NCBI RefSeq assembly: GCF_036250755.1
Contig: NZ_CP109583.1
Location: 3,720,001 to 3,784,000 of the forward strand
DNA: 64,000 bases
From: Streptomyces uncialis
Lineage (GTDB): Bacteria; Actinomycetota; Actinomycetes; Streptomycetales; Streptomycetaceae
Direction of reading: 5' to 3'
Below, piece by piece: positions 9,779-17,665 of this stretch. A program made the translations under genes and the position numbers. Each line of letters opens with the position of its first letter. Position 1 is the stretch's first letter. The notes below the pieces were generated by a model. That model was not told where the DNA came from and did not search any database. It saw only the letters and a program-made list of their open reading frames with translations.

Positions 9779-10843
9779 CTACGGGGTGGTCTTGACCTTG
9801 ATGGAGCCGTCGACGATCTTCTTCTTGGCCTCGTCCAGCTTGGGCTGGATGTCCTTGAGGAAGCCACCGCTCACGGAGAGCGAGACGCCGTCGTCCTTCA
9901 GCGGGTACGTGTTGACGCCGGTCAGCGGCTTGCCGTCCTTGATCGACTTGATCAGGTCGTAGACGCCGATGTCGACGTTCTTGACGACCGAGGTCAGCAC
10001 GGACTCCTTGTACTTGGCGAGACCCGGGACGTTGTACTGGTCCGAGTCGACGCCGATGCCCCAGGCGCCCTTGACGCCCGCGACGGCCTCGATCGCGCCG
10101 GTGCCGGAGGAGCCGGCCGCCGTGTAGATCACGTCGGCGCCCTTGTCGAGCTGGCCCTGCGCGGCTTCCTTGCCCTTGTCGGGGCTGGCGAAGCCGGAGG
10201 TGTCCGAGCCGCGGCTCAGGTACTGGCTCTCGACCTTGATCTTCGGGTTCGTCTCCTTGGCGCCCTGGATGAAGCCCGCCTCGAACTTCTTGATCAGCGG
10301 GATGTCCGCGCCGCCGATGAAGCCGACGTGGTCCTTCTTCGTCTTCAGCGCGGCGGCGACACCGGCCAGGTAGGAGCCCTGCTCCTCGGTGAACGTGATG
10401 CTGGAGACGTTCTTGGCGTCCACCACCGAGTCCACGATGCCGAAGGTGGTGTCCGGGTACTTCGCGGAGACCTTCGTCATCGACGCGGCGTAGGCGAAGC
10501 CGACCCCGACGATCGGGTTGTAGCCCGCGTCCGCGAGGGAGGACAGGCGCTGCTCACGGTCGGCCTCGGTGTCGGTGACCTTGGCGGTCAGCTCCTTGAG
10601 CTCCCCGCCGAACTCCTTGGTCGCCTTGTCGGCGCCACGGGCGGCCGAATCGTTGAAGGAGAAGTCGCCGCGGCCGCCGACGTCGTAGGCGAGGCCGATC
10701 TTGACGCCCTTGCCTCCACCGGAGGACGAGGAGTCGGAACCGGAGTCCTTCTTCTCGGAGGACGTGCTGCCACAGGCCGTGGCGGTGAACGTGAGCGCTG
10801 CGGACGCGAGGACCGCAGCGGAGATCTTGGCTACCCGGCGCAA
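9779..10843 (-). CDS. BMP-family nucleoside-binding lipoprotein
   Basis: 354 aa. The signal peptide ends in a lipobox (TATAC, Cys24), followed by a Ser/Gly/Lys linker. The mature domain has the BMP fold signatures GDFSFNDSAARG and GVGFAYAASM. It is the extracytoplasmic receptor that captures nucleosides for the ABC importer encoded next. TTG 10843 is chosen over ATG 10858 because AAGGAG lies 6 nt upstream of the TTG and would overlap the ATG. First gene of the importer operon, with an operator-like element about 60 bp upstream. Confidence 0.93.
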   Translation of the reverse strand: MRRVAKISAAVLASAALTFTATACGSTSSEKKDSGSDSSSSGGGKGVKIGLAYDVGGRGDFSFNDSAARGADKATKEFGGELKELTAKVTDTEADREQRLSSLADAGYNPIVGVGFAYAASMTKVSAKYPDTTFGIVDSVVDAKNVSSITFTEEQGSYLAGVAAALKTKKDHVGFIGGADIPLIKKFEAGFIQGAKETNPKIKVESQYLSRGSDTSGFASPDKGKEAAQGQLDKGADVIYTAAGSSGTGAIEAVAGVKGAWGIGVDSDQYNVPGLAKYKESVLTSVVKNVDIGVYDLIKSIKDGKPLTGVNTYPLKDDGVSLSVSGGFLKDIQPKLDEAKKKIVDGSIKVKTTP

Positions 10844-10901
10844 GGGAGGCTCCTTCAACCTGACCGAAGCGCCACTTCCGGCGCTGGTTTCGCCGCGATC
10901 G

Positions 10902-10914
10902 TAACGCGCGTAGA
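10902..10914. promoter_or_regulatory. Operator-like element upstream of the BMP gene
   Basis: TAACGCGCGTAGA, reverse complement TCTACGCGCGTTA, shares CTACGCG with the deoA site. It lies 59-71 nt upstream of the lipoprotein start. The remaining gap to 11535 is occupied by repeat sequence. Confidence 0.5.
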
Positions 10915-11099
10915 TGTCAGATAAAGGGGTCTTGGTGAGCTGTTATCGGATCGACGCGAACGCGGGGTTACCTCACGGGGTGCGGGGGGTGACGTGTGCG
11001 GGTCCTGACCTGCTTCGTCCCAGGTCAGGATGGGTTTCCTGGGGCCACTGGGGTTACGGGGTCACCCCGGGTCCCCCGCTCCCCGGCGGCTCCGGGTCC

Positions 11100-11509
11100 G
11101 GCGTTGCCGGGCGCGCCTTCGCTTGCGCTTCTGAGGTCTGTCCGGGTGGGCGCGCTTGTTCCTGTGCCGTCGCTCGGTGGTTTCGCGCAGTTCCCCGCAG
11201 GTCGCCTTCGCTTGCGCTTCTGAGGTCTGTCCGGGTGGGCGCGCTTGTCCCTGTGCCGTCGCTCGTGGGGTGCGCGGTTCCTCGCGCCCCTGGGTTGCTT
11301 GTGCTGGGCGCGCTTGTCCTGTGCCGTCGCTCGGTGGTTGTGCGCAGTTCCCCGCGCCCCTTTGGGGCGCCTTCTGTCGGTTCTTCGGGGCGGGGCCGGT
11401 CGGGATTCTCCGTCCTCGCTCCAACGCGCTCGGTCGGACGTTCACTGGTCCTACTGAAGAGCATCGGAGTCTGCGGGCAGAGATTCCCGCCCACCCCCTC
11501 CCGTAGCAG
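11100..11509. repeat. Left arm of a long imperfect inverted repeat
   Basis: This arm matches 12112-12480 in reverse complement. Two blocks are essentially identical: 11464-11502 with 12114-12152 (39 bp) and 11395-11434 with 12183-12222 (40 bp). Further out both arms contain repeated units with GGGGCGCGGGGAACTGCGC (here in reverse) followed by a GAGCGACGGCACAGG-type tail. At least three units are visible. No protein gene is credible here. Confidence 0.8.
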
Positions 11510-11535
11510 GGCGACTGCGCGGGGAGGGGGGTGAC

Positions 11536-12039
11536 TCATGGCTTCCGGACCATTACCGAACTTGTCGGGGAGTCGTCGCAGGTGGTTGTCTCGCCCGCCT
11601 TGTCGTAGCCCCAGCTCTCGTACAGGGCTTGGACCCTTGGCTTCCCGGTCTCCACCAGGAGGGTGACGACTCTTGCCGGCACCGGGGCGAGCAGCGCTTC
11701 GTGGAGCTGGCGAGCACCCCCCGTACCGCGCCATTCGGGGACGACCATCAGCTCCGAGAGGGCGAACACAGGCCCGCGGAGCCCGAGTGGCCGCGCGTGC
11801 CCTTTCCACCATCCGCCGGGCTTCAGCATGGAGCCGTACGCGTAGCCGACCGGACCGCTCGCTTCCCACCCTGAAACGCACTGCCAGTTCTCACGGGACG
11901 ACCACAGGTCGAGGAAGCAGGAGAAGCGCTCACGCGAGTGGAACGGGTCAGGGTTGTCGACGTACGCCGCATCGTGGAGGTCCAGCAACAGGGACCGGAC
12001 GTGTTGTGCGTCGGCGTGTGTATGGCGCCTCAAATCCAT
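11536..12039 (-). CDS. GNAT-family N-acetyltransferase
   Basis: 167 aa. The GNAT core is recognisable: ALSELMVVPEWRGTGGARQLHEAL holds the acetyl-CoA pyrophosphate loop (variant Q/RxxGxG/A, here RGTGGA) at about residues 93-115, and QALYESWGYDKAGE is the usual C-terminal strand and helix. Such enzymes acetylate small molecules or protein amines in the cytoplasm; substrate unknown. The gene is the only cargo between the two arms of the inverted repeat, which suggests it moved or was captured as a unit. Confidence 0.85.
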   Translation of the reverse strand: MDLRRHTHADAQHVRSLLLDLHDAAYVDNPDPFHSRERFSCFLDLWSSRENWQCVSGWEASGPVGYAYGSMLKPGGWWKGHARPLGLRGPVFALSELMVVPEWRGTGGARQLHEALLAPVPARVVTLLVETGKPRVQALYESWGYDKAGETTTCDDSPTSSVMVRKP

Positions 12040-12111
12040 CGACCGGACTCTTCAATCCATTCGGTACGCAGCCAGCTTGCGGAACCATCCTCCTCGCGCA
12101 CCCGCCCGGCT

Positions 12112-12480
12112 GCGGGAGGGGGTGGGCGGGAATCTCTGCCCGCAGACTCCGACGCCACCAGTGGGGTCACCTTCCCGTCCCTACCGAGCGCGTTGGAGCG
12201 AGGACGGAGAATCCCGACCGGCACCGACCCGAAGAACCGGCCGGACGCGCCCCAAAGGGGCGCGGGGAACTGCGCGAAAACGAGGGCAGACCCGCACCCG
12301 GCCGACAACACCAGACAGGCAGCGCCCCGACAGGGGCGCGGGGAACTGCGCGAAACCACCGAGCGACGGCACAGGGACAAGTACGCCCAGCACACGAAAC
12401 CCAGGGGCGCGAGGAACCGCGCAAAAACGACGAGCGACGGCACAGGAACAAGCGCGTCCACCCGGACGGACCTGGAACGG
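12112..12480. repeat. Right arm of the inverted repeat around the GNAT gene
   Basis: Reverse-complement partner of 11100-11509. Three units with GGGGCGCGGGGAACTGCGC or close variants begin near 12256, 12329 and 12403. The arm ends 10 bp before the stop codon of the M20 hydrolase gene. Confidence 0.8.
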
Positions 12481-12489
12481 CGACCGGGA

Positions 12490-13716
12490 CTACGTGTCGA
12501 GGAGGGCCGCCGCCGTGAAGAGTTCGACGCCGACGGCGATCGACGACTCGTCGACGTCGAAATCCCCCTGGTGGAGGTCCCGCACGGTCCGCTCCCCCGG
12601 CCTGCGCACGCCGAGGCGCGCCATCGCCCCCGGCACATGCTCCAGGTACCAGGAGAAGTCCTCGCCCCCGAGACTCTGCTCGGTATCCTGCACCGACGCC
12701 GCGCCGCGCCGCGCGGTCATCGCGTCCCGGAGCAGCTTGGTGACCTGGGGGTCGTTGACCACCGGCGGCACCCCGCGGACGTAGGTGATCTCCGTCTTCG
12801 CCCGGTACAGGCCCGCCACCTCGTCGATGGCCGCGTGCACCAGGTCCGGTGCCAGCCGCCACGACTGGAGGTCGAGGCACCGCACGGTCCCGGACAGCTC
12901 CGCGTGCTGCGGGATGACGTTGCACGCGTGCCCGGACTCGATCCGCCCCCAGGTCAGGGCCAGCCCGGACCGCGCGTCGACCCGCCGGGCGACCAGCGCG
13001 GGGACCTCGGTCGCCACCTTGGCCGCGGCGATGACGAGGTCGGTCGTCAGATGGGGCCGCGCGGTGTGCCCGCCGGGCCCGTCGAGGGAGATGTCCAGCC
13101 GGTCGCACGCGGAGGTGATCGGTCCGTGCCGCAGCCCGATTCGGCCCGCGTCGACCCGGGGGTCGCAGTGCACCCCGATGATCCGCCCCACCCCGTCCAG
13201 CACACCGGCGGCGATCGCGTCGGTCGCGCCGCCCGGCAGCACCTCCTCGGCGGGCTGGAAGATCAGCCGCACCGGATGCGGAAGCGTGCCCGCACGGTCC
13301 ATCCCGGCCAGCACCAGCCCCGCGCCGAGCACCACGGACGTGTGCACGTCGTGCCCGCAGGCGTGGGCCCGGTCGGGCACCGTGGACCGGTAGGCGCAGC
13401 CGGTCTTCATGTCGGGGATGGGCAGCCCGTCGATGTCGGCGCGCAGCGCCAGCCTGGGCCGTACGCCGTCCCAGGTGCCGATGTCACAGATCAGTCCGGT
13501 GCCGAGCTTCAGGACCTGCGGACGCAGTCCCGCCTTCTCCAGGCGGGTCTTGATCGCGGCGGTGGTCCGGAACTCCTGGTTGCCCAGCTCGGGGTGCATA
13601 TGCATGTCGCGGCGGAACGCGATGAGCTCGGCACGGAGCGCGTCGGGCAGGGTACCGGGCAGCAGCGGCATCCCGGGCCGGTCGGCGTCGGACGTGGAGT
13701 CTGTGTCAGCGGACAT
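12490..13716 (-). CDS. M20-family amidohydrolase (hippurate hydrolase/aminoacylase type)
   Basis: 408 aa. Metal and catalytic motifs of the M20D amidohydrolases are in order: RADIDGLPI, HACGHDVHTS, IFQPAEE, VHCDP and the C-terminal GGEDFSWYL. These enzymes cleave N-acyl amino acids or related amides with two divalent metals. ATG 13716 is chosen; GTG 13728 is in frame but AAAGG directly abuts it, leaving no spacing. No signal peptide is present, so it is probably cytoplasmic. Confidence 0.88.
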   Translation of the reverse strand: MSADTDSTSDADRPGMPLLPGTLPDALRAELIAFRRDMHMHPELGNQEFRTTAAIKTRLEKAGLRPQVLKLGTGLICDIGTWDGVRPRLALRADIDGLPIPDMKTGCAYRSTVPDRAHACGHDVHTSVVLGAGLVLAGMDRAGTLPHPVRLIFQPAEEVLPGGATDAIAAGVLDGVGRIIGVHCDPRVDAGRIGLRHGPITSACDRLDISLDGPGGHTARPHLTTDLVIAAAKVATEVPALVARRVDARSGLALTWGRIESGHACNVIPQHAELSGTVRCLDLQSWRLAPDLVHAAIDEVAGLYRAKTEITYVRGVPPVVNDPQVTKLLRDAMTARRGAASVQDTEQSLGGEDFSWYLEHVPGAMARLGVRRPGERTVRDLHQGDFDVDESSIAVGVELFTAAALLDT

Positions 13717-13852
13717 CAGTTGGTTCACCCTTTGAAGGGTAAAGCGACAGGGGGGTCAACTGCGCGGTGATCTATGAAAGTTCAGCCTGATTGGTGTAAC
13801 GATTCCAGGATGTGGACGCATGATCTTCACTCGGGATGGGTAGGGAACGAAG

Positions 13853-14977
13853 TCACCCCGCACCCACCGAGCGCAGTCGGTGCACGTCACGCGCGGTGCC
13901 CGTGACCCCGCTGAGGAAGCCGTGTGCCCGGGGCGAGGCATGGTCGGTGAGCCAGGTGGGATCGATGTCACAGACGGCTATCCGTACCTCCGTACCCGCG
14001 AGGGCGAGCGGCAGCGTGTGCACGACGGTGGACGGGAAGCTGAGGATCGTCCGCCCGACGGGCCCCCGCCGGGCGATCAGCTCCAGCGGCAGATCCGGGC
14101 GGCAGACCTCCAGTCCCGTGGCCGTGGCGAGCCGGTGCAGCTTCTCGGGGCTCTCCCGCCGGTGTGCGAAGTACCGGGTGGCGCCATGGTCGCGGGCCAG
14201 CGAGCGGACCGCCGTCAGATAGCGGTCGGGGTTGACCACGCCCGTCTCCACCAGCGAGGTGCCGACGAGGTCGGCGCCCCTGGTGAGCCGGGGCGGCCCG
14301 AAGCGGGACCGGGTCCACGCGAAGTCGTTGACGGTGACCCGTACACCGTCCGGCACCGTCCCGATCGGCATCGCGGAGAACACCTCGACGGTGCTCCCGT
14401 CCGCCGGGGCCAGCCGCCGCCGGGCCAGCGCGGAGACCGGCGCGAACACCAGGTCACGGGGGCCGGGCCGGCCCCCGCGCCGGTGCCAGCGCACCAGCCG
14501 TTCCCCGCCCGCGAGCTGGGCGACGAACTCCATGGTCGCCGTGCCGTCGTCCACCACGACCAGTCCCGCCTCCCGGACCAGGGTGAGCAGCAGCTGGACG
14601 TAACGGGAGAACGGGTCGCCGATGACGATCCGCGCCGCCCCCCGGAGCAGGGGCGCCAGCGCGCCGACCGTCCGGAAGGGCGCCGTCGGTCCCCCGCGCG
14701 CCTCCTCCCAGCGCACCCGGTGGCCCTCGCCCCGCGCCAGTTCCGCCATCCGCCGCAGCTGGCCCCGGGTCATCGGGTCGCCCGGTGAGAGGACGACCAG
14801 GGTCAGCCAGGACGGGTCGTCCGCGGCACGCGGGTGCGCCCCGGCCGGGCCGGACGGGGCGGCGGGGGGCCGCCCGTCGCTGTGGTGCGCCCACTCCAGC
14901 ACGTTGAGGAGCTGGACGGGGCTCTCGACGAACGCGAGGGTCTGGGTGGGGCCCACCGGCCCGACTCGGGGACTCAA
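13853..14977 (-). CDS. Polysialyltransferase-like glycosyltransferase
   Basis: 374 aa. The opening TLAFVESPVQLLNVLEWA, the central VVVDDGTATMEFV and late YFAHRRESPEKL resemble bacterial alpha-2,8-polysialyltransferase-family proteins. It would transfer a nonulosonate from the CMP-sugar to a growing surface polymer. TTG 14977 is chosen because GGAG stands 7 nt upstream. The neuB stop lies 29 bp upstream on the same strand, so it is the distal gene of a neuA-neuB-transferase operon. Confidence 0.75.
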   Translation of the reverse strand: MSPRVGPVGPTQTLAFVESPVQLLNVLEWAHHSDGRPPAAPSGPAGAHPRAADDPSWLTLVVLSPGDPMTRGQLRRMAELARGEGHRVRWEEARGGPTAPFRTVGALAPLLRGAARIVIGDPFSRYVQLLLTLVREAGLVVVDDGTATMEFVAQLAGGERLVRWHRRGGRPGPRDLVFAPVSALARRRLAPADGSTVEVFSAMPIGTVPDGVRVTVNDFAWTRSRFGPPRLTRGADLVGTSLVETGVVNPDRYLTAVRSLARDHGATRYFAHRRESPEKLHRLATATGLEVCRPDLPLELIARRGPVGRTILSFPSTVVHTLPLALAGTEVRIAVCDIDPTWLTDHASPRAHGFLSGVTGTARDVHRLRSVGAG

Positions 14978-15006
14978 TTGTCGCTCCGGGCGCTGGTCGG
15001 GGGCCG

Positions 15007-15948
15007 TCAGACCGTGACCGGCTCGCCCGCGGCGGTGGCGATCTCCGCCTGGGCGACGACACCGGGGACCCGGCGCAGCTTGCGCATCGGGCCGAGCTCG
15101 GAGTCGTACACCTTCTTGACGCCGTCGCCGAGCGAGGACTCTATGGTGCGGATGTCGCGGACGAGCCGCGCGAGGCCCTGGGGCTCGACGGACGCGGCCT
15201 GGTCGGAGCCCCACATCGCCCGGTCGAGGGTGATGTGCCGTTCCACGAAGACGGCGCCGAGCGCGACGGCCGCGAGGGTGGTCTGGAGGCCCGTCTCATG
15301 GCCGGAGTAGCCGATGGGGACGTTGGGGAACTCCTGCTGGAGGGTGTTGATCACGCGCAGGTTCAGCTCGTCGGCCTTGGCCGGGTAGGTGGACGTGGCG
15401 TGGCAGAGCAGGATGTTGTCCGAGCCGAGCACCTCGACGGCGTGCCGGATCTGCTTGGGCGTGGACATCCCGGTGGAGAGGATCACGGTCCGCCCGGTGG
15501 CGCGCAGGGCGCGCAGCAGTTCGTCGTCGGTGAGGGACGCGGAGGCGACCTTGTGGGCGGGGAGGTCGAACCTCTCCAGGAACGCGACGGCCTCGGTGTC
15601 CCACGGGGAGGCGAACCAGTCGATGCCGCGCTTCTTGCAGTAGGCGTCGATCGTCCGGTACTCGTCCTCACCGAACTCGACGCGGTGGCGGTAGTCGATG
15701 TAGGTCATCCGGCCCCAGGGGGTGTCGCGTTCGATGTTCCACTGGTCGCGGGGGGTGCAGATCTCGGGGGTGCGCTTCTGGAACTTCACGGCGTCGCATC
15801 CGGCGTCGGCGGCGGCGTCGATGAGGGCGAGCGCGTTCTCCACGTCGCCGTTGTGGTTGATGCCGATCTCACCGGTGATGTAGACGGACCGGCCGGGGCC
15901 CGCGGTCCGGGAGCCGAGGGTGCGCAGACGGGAGGGGTTCGGGGACAT
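15007..15948 (-). CDS. neuB: Nonulosonic acid synthase (NeuB/SpsE family)
   Basis: 313 aa. The TIM-barrel NeuB signature is clear: YITGEIGINHNGD, DAVKFQKRTPE, ASPWDTEAV, STGMST, LLCHATSTYPA and GYSGHE. It condenses phosphoenolpyruvate with a hexose derivative to make a sialic-acid-like sugar. The usual NeuB carries a C-terminal SAF (antifreeze-like) domain of about 60 residues; here the protein ends soon after the barrel, so that domain is absent. ATG 15948 has AAGGAA 8 nt upstream. In S. coelicolor a related locus makes Kdn-based teichulosonic acid, so Kdn or Kdn-9-phosphate is the likely product. Confidence 0.9.
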   Translation of the reverse strand: MSPNPSRLRTLGSRTAGPGRSVYITGEIGINHNGDVENALALIDAAADAGCDAVKFQKRTPEICTPRDQWNIERDTPWGRMTYIDYRHRVEFGEDEYRTIDAYCKKRGIDWFASPWDTEAVAFLERFDLPAHKVASASLTDDELLRALRATGRTVILSTGMSTPKQIRHAVEVLGSDNILLCHATSTYPAKADELNLRVINTLQQEFPNVPIGYSGHETGLQTTLAAVALGAVFVERHITLDRAMWGSDQAASVEPQGLARLVRDIRTIESSLGDGVKKVYDSELGPMRKLRRVPGVVAQAEIATAAGEPVTV

Positions 15949-15959
15949 GAGGGGTTCCT

Positions 15960-17321
15960 TTACCTTTCGGTGTGTACGTGGGTGGGTACTTGGGTCTGTA
16001 CGTCGGTGGGTACGGACGGGACGGGGTGGTCGGGGGAGTCCCGGCGGCCCTGCGGGTGCCGGGGGGTGTGGGGGTCGAGGGACGGGCCGAGGAGCCAGGT
16101 GGCCAGCTCCCGGACCGCTCCGGCGCCGCCGGGCGCGGTGGTGACGGCGCGTGCGGCGCCGCGCACCACCTCGTGGGCGCTCGCGACGGCCACGGGCCAG
16201 CCGGCGACGGTGAAGCACGGGAGGTCGTTGACGTCGTTGCCCGCGTAGAGCACCCGCTGCGGGGCGATGCCCTGCTCGTCGCACCACTGCTTGAGCGCGA
16301 GGTCCTTGCGTTCGACGCCGTGCAGGACGGCGATCCCCAGCTTGCGGGCGCGTGCCGCGACGACCGGGTTGCGCTCCGAGGAGAGGATCAGCAGCGCCAG
16401 CCCGGCCTCGCGCAGGGCGGCGACACCGAGCCCGTCCCCCCGGTGGACGGAGACGAACTCCCGTCCGTCGGCGTCGATCAGCACCCGGTCGTCGGTCTGG
16501 GTGCCGTCGAAGTCGAGGACGACCGCGTCGATGTCCGCGCGGCCCGGCAGGGCGGCGGGGCGGTCCGCGTCGAGGAGCGGCGCGAGGGCGCGGGCCCGGG
16601 TGAGGTCGTGCGGGTCGTCGATCTCCAGGACCCGGGACGCGTCGGTGCGGACGAGTCGGGTGCGGCCGAAGAAGCGGTGGCGGTGCGCGCGGAAGCCGGG
16701 GGCGGTCATCGCGTAGGCGGCGCCGGTCTCCAGGAGGTCCTGGGGCCGGTCCTGGCGGCGCGGGCGGACGGACTTGTCGTGGTTGACGCCGTACCCGTCC
16801 CAGGCGGTGTCGCTGCCGCCGTCCCCGTCGCTGTCACGCCAGACGAAGCCGTGGAAGGGGGCGACGGTCACCGCGGTGTCGGCGCCCTCGTCGGTGACGG
16901 CGGCGGCGACCGCGTCCAGGTCCCCGGAGGTGAGGAAGGGGCTGGTGCACTGGACGAGCACGACCACGTCCACGGGGTGTCCGTGACGGGACTCATGGGC
17001 GTCCAGCGCGTGCAGTACCGCGGCCTCGCTGGTCGCGGTGTCGTCCGCGAGGGCGGCGGGGCGCAGGACGACCTCCGCGTCGGCCGCACGGGCGGCGGCG
17101 GCGATCGCCGGGTCGTCGGTGGAGACGACGACGTGGGTGACGCGGGGTGCCGTGCGGCAGGCGTGGACGGCCCTGGTGACCAGGGGGATACCGCCGACCG
17201 GGGCGAGGTTCTTGGCGGGGACGCCCTTGGAGCCGCCCCGCGCCGGGATCACGGCGAGGACGACCTGCGGCCTTCGCTGCGTGCGCTGCGTTCGCTGCGC
17301 GGGGGCTGTTGTCACGGTCAT
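15960..17321 (-). CDS. neuA: CMP-nonulosonate synthetase fused to HAD phosphatase
   Basis: 453 aa with two domains. Residues about 20-240 are a NeuA-type cytidylyltransferase: nucleotide loop IPARGGSKGVPAKN, and VLVQCTSPFLT. Residues about 270-420 are a KdsC-like HAD phosphatase: DFDGTQTDD, LSSERN and GNDVNDL. The fusion couples dephosphorylation of a 9-phosphate intermediate with activation to the CMP-sugar, which fits a Kdn pathway. The C-terminal tail (VPTDVQTQVPTHVHTER) comes from a short tandem DNA repeat and probably has no fold. ATG 17321 follows GAGGAG. It lies 11 bp upstream of neuB. Confidence 0.88.
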   Translation of the reverse strand: MTVTTAPAQRTQRTQRRPQVVLAVIPARGGSKGVPAKNLAPVGGIPLVTRAVHACRTAPRVTHVVVSTDDPAIAAAARAADAEVVLRPAALADDTATSEAAVLHALDAHESRHGHPVDVVVLVQCTSPFLTSGDLDAVAAAVTDEGADTAVTVAPFHGFVWRDSDGDGGSDTAWDGYGVNHDKSVRPRRQDRPQDLLETGAAYAMTAPGFRAHRHRFFGRTRLVRTDASRVLEIDDPHDLTRARALAPLLDADRPAALPGRADIDAVVLDFDGTQTDDRVLIDADGREFVSVHRGDGLGVAALREAGLALLILSSERNPVVAARARKLGIAVLHGVERKDLALKQWCDEQGIAPQRVLYAGNDVNDLPCFTVAGWPVAVASAHEVVRGAARAVTTAPGGAGAVRELATWLLGPSLDPHTPRHPQGRRDSPDHPVPSVPTDVQTQVPTHVHTER

Positions 17322-17452
17322 CGTCCGGTGCTCCTCGTCGTCCTCATATGCGTTTCCGGTGCCGGGCCCGTTTGTTCCCGTGCGGGTACTCGGTGGTGCG
17401 GCGCGGTCCCGTCCGGAGTGCGGTTCCGCAGCCGGAGAACCGGCGGCCAGGG

Positions 17453-17600
17453 GCGCCCCAAAGGGGCGCGGGGAACTGCGCACCCCCGGACAGCCCGCAC
17501 AGGAACAAGTGCGCTCAGGTGCACAGACCTCAGGGGCGCGGGGAACTGCGCCCCCACGAACGACCCGCACAGGAACAAGTGCGCCGAGGTGTGGAACCCC
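17453..17600. repeat. Two units of the interspersed GGGGCGCGGGGAACTGCGC repeat
   Basis: Units start near 17457 and 17532 and share GGGGCGCGGGGAACTGCGC plus the tail GCACAGGAACAAGTGCGC. The same family builds the inverted repeat at 11.1-12.5 kb. Here the units are direct. The whole gap 17322-17665 holds no credible gene. Confidence 0.75.
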
Positions 17601-17665
17601 GGACCCGCCAGCGAAGGCGAGGTGTGGAACCCCAGCGGCGCAAGCGAAGGCGACCCGCCGGGGGC

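Noticed and set aside
11054..11881. Open frames of 127-275 codons through the repeat arms
   Set aside because: They follow the repeat units, not codon usage, and have no ribosome sites.
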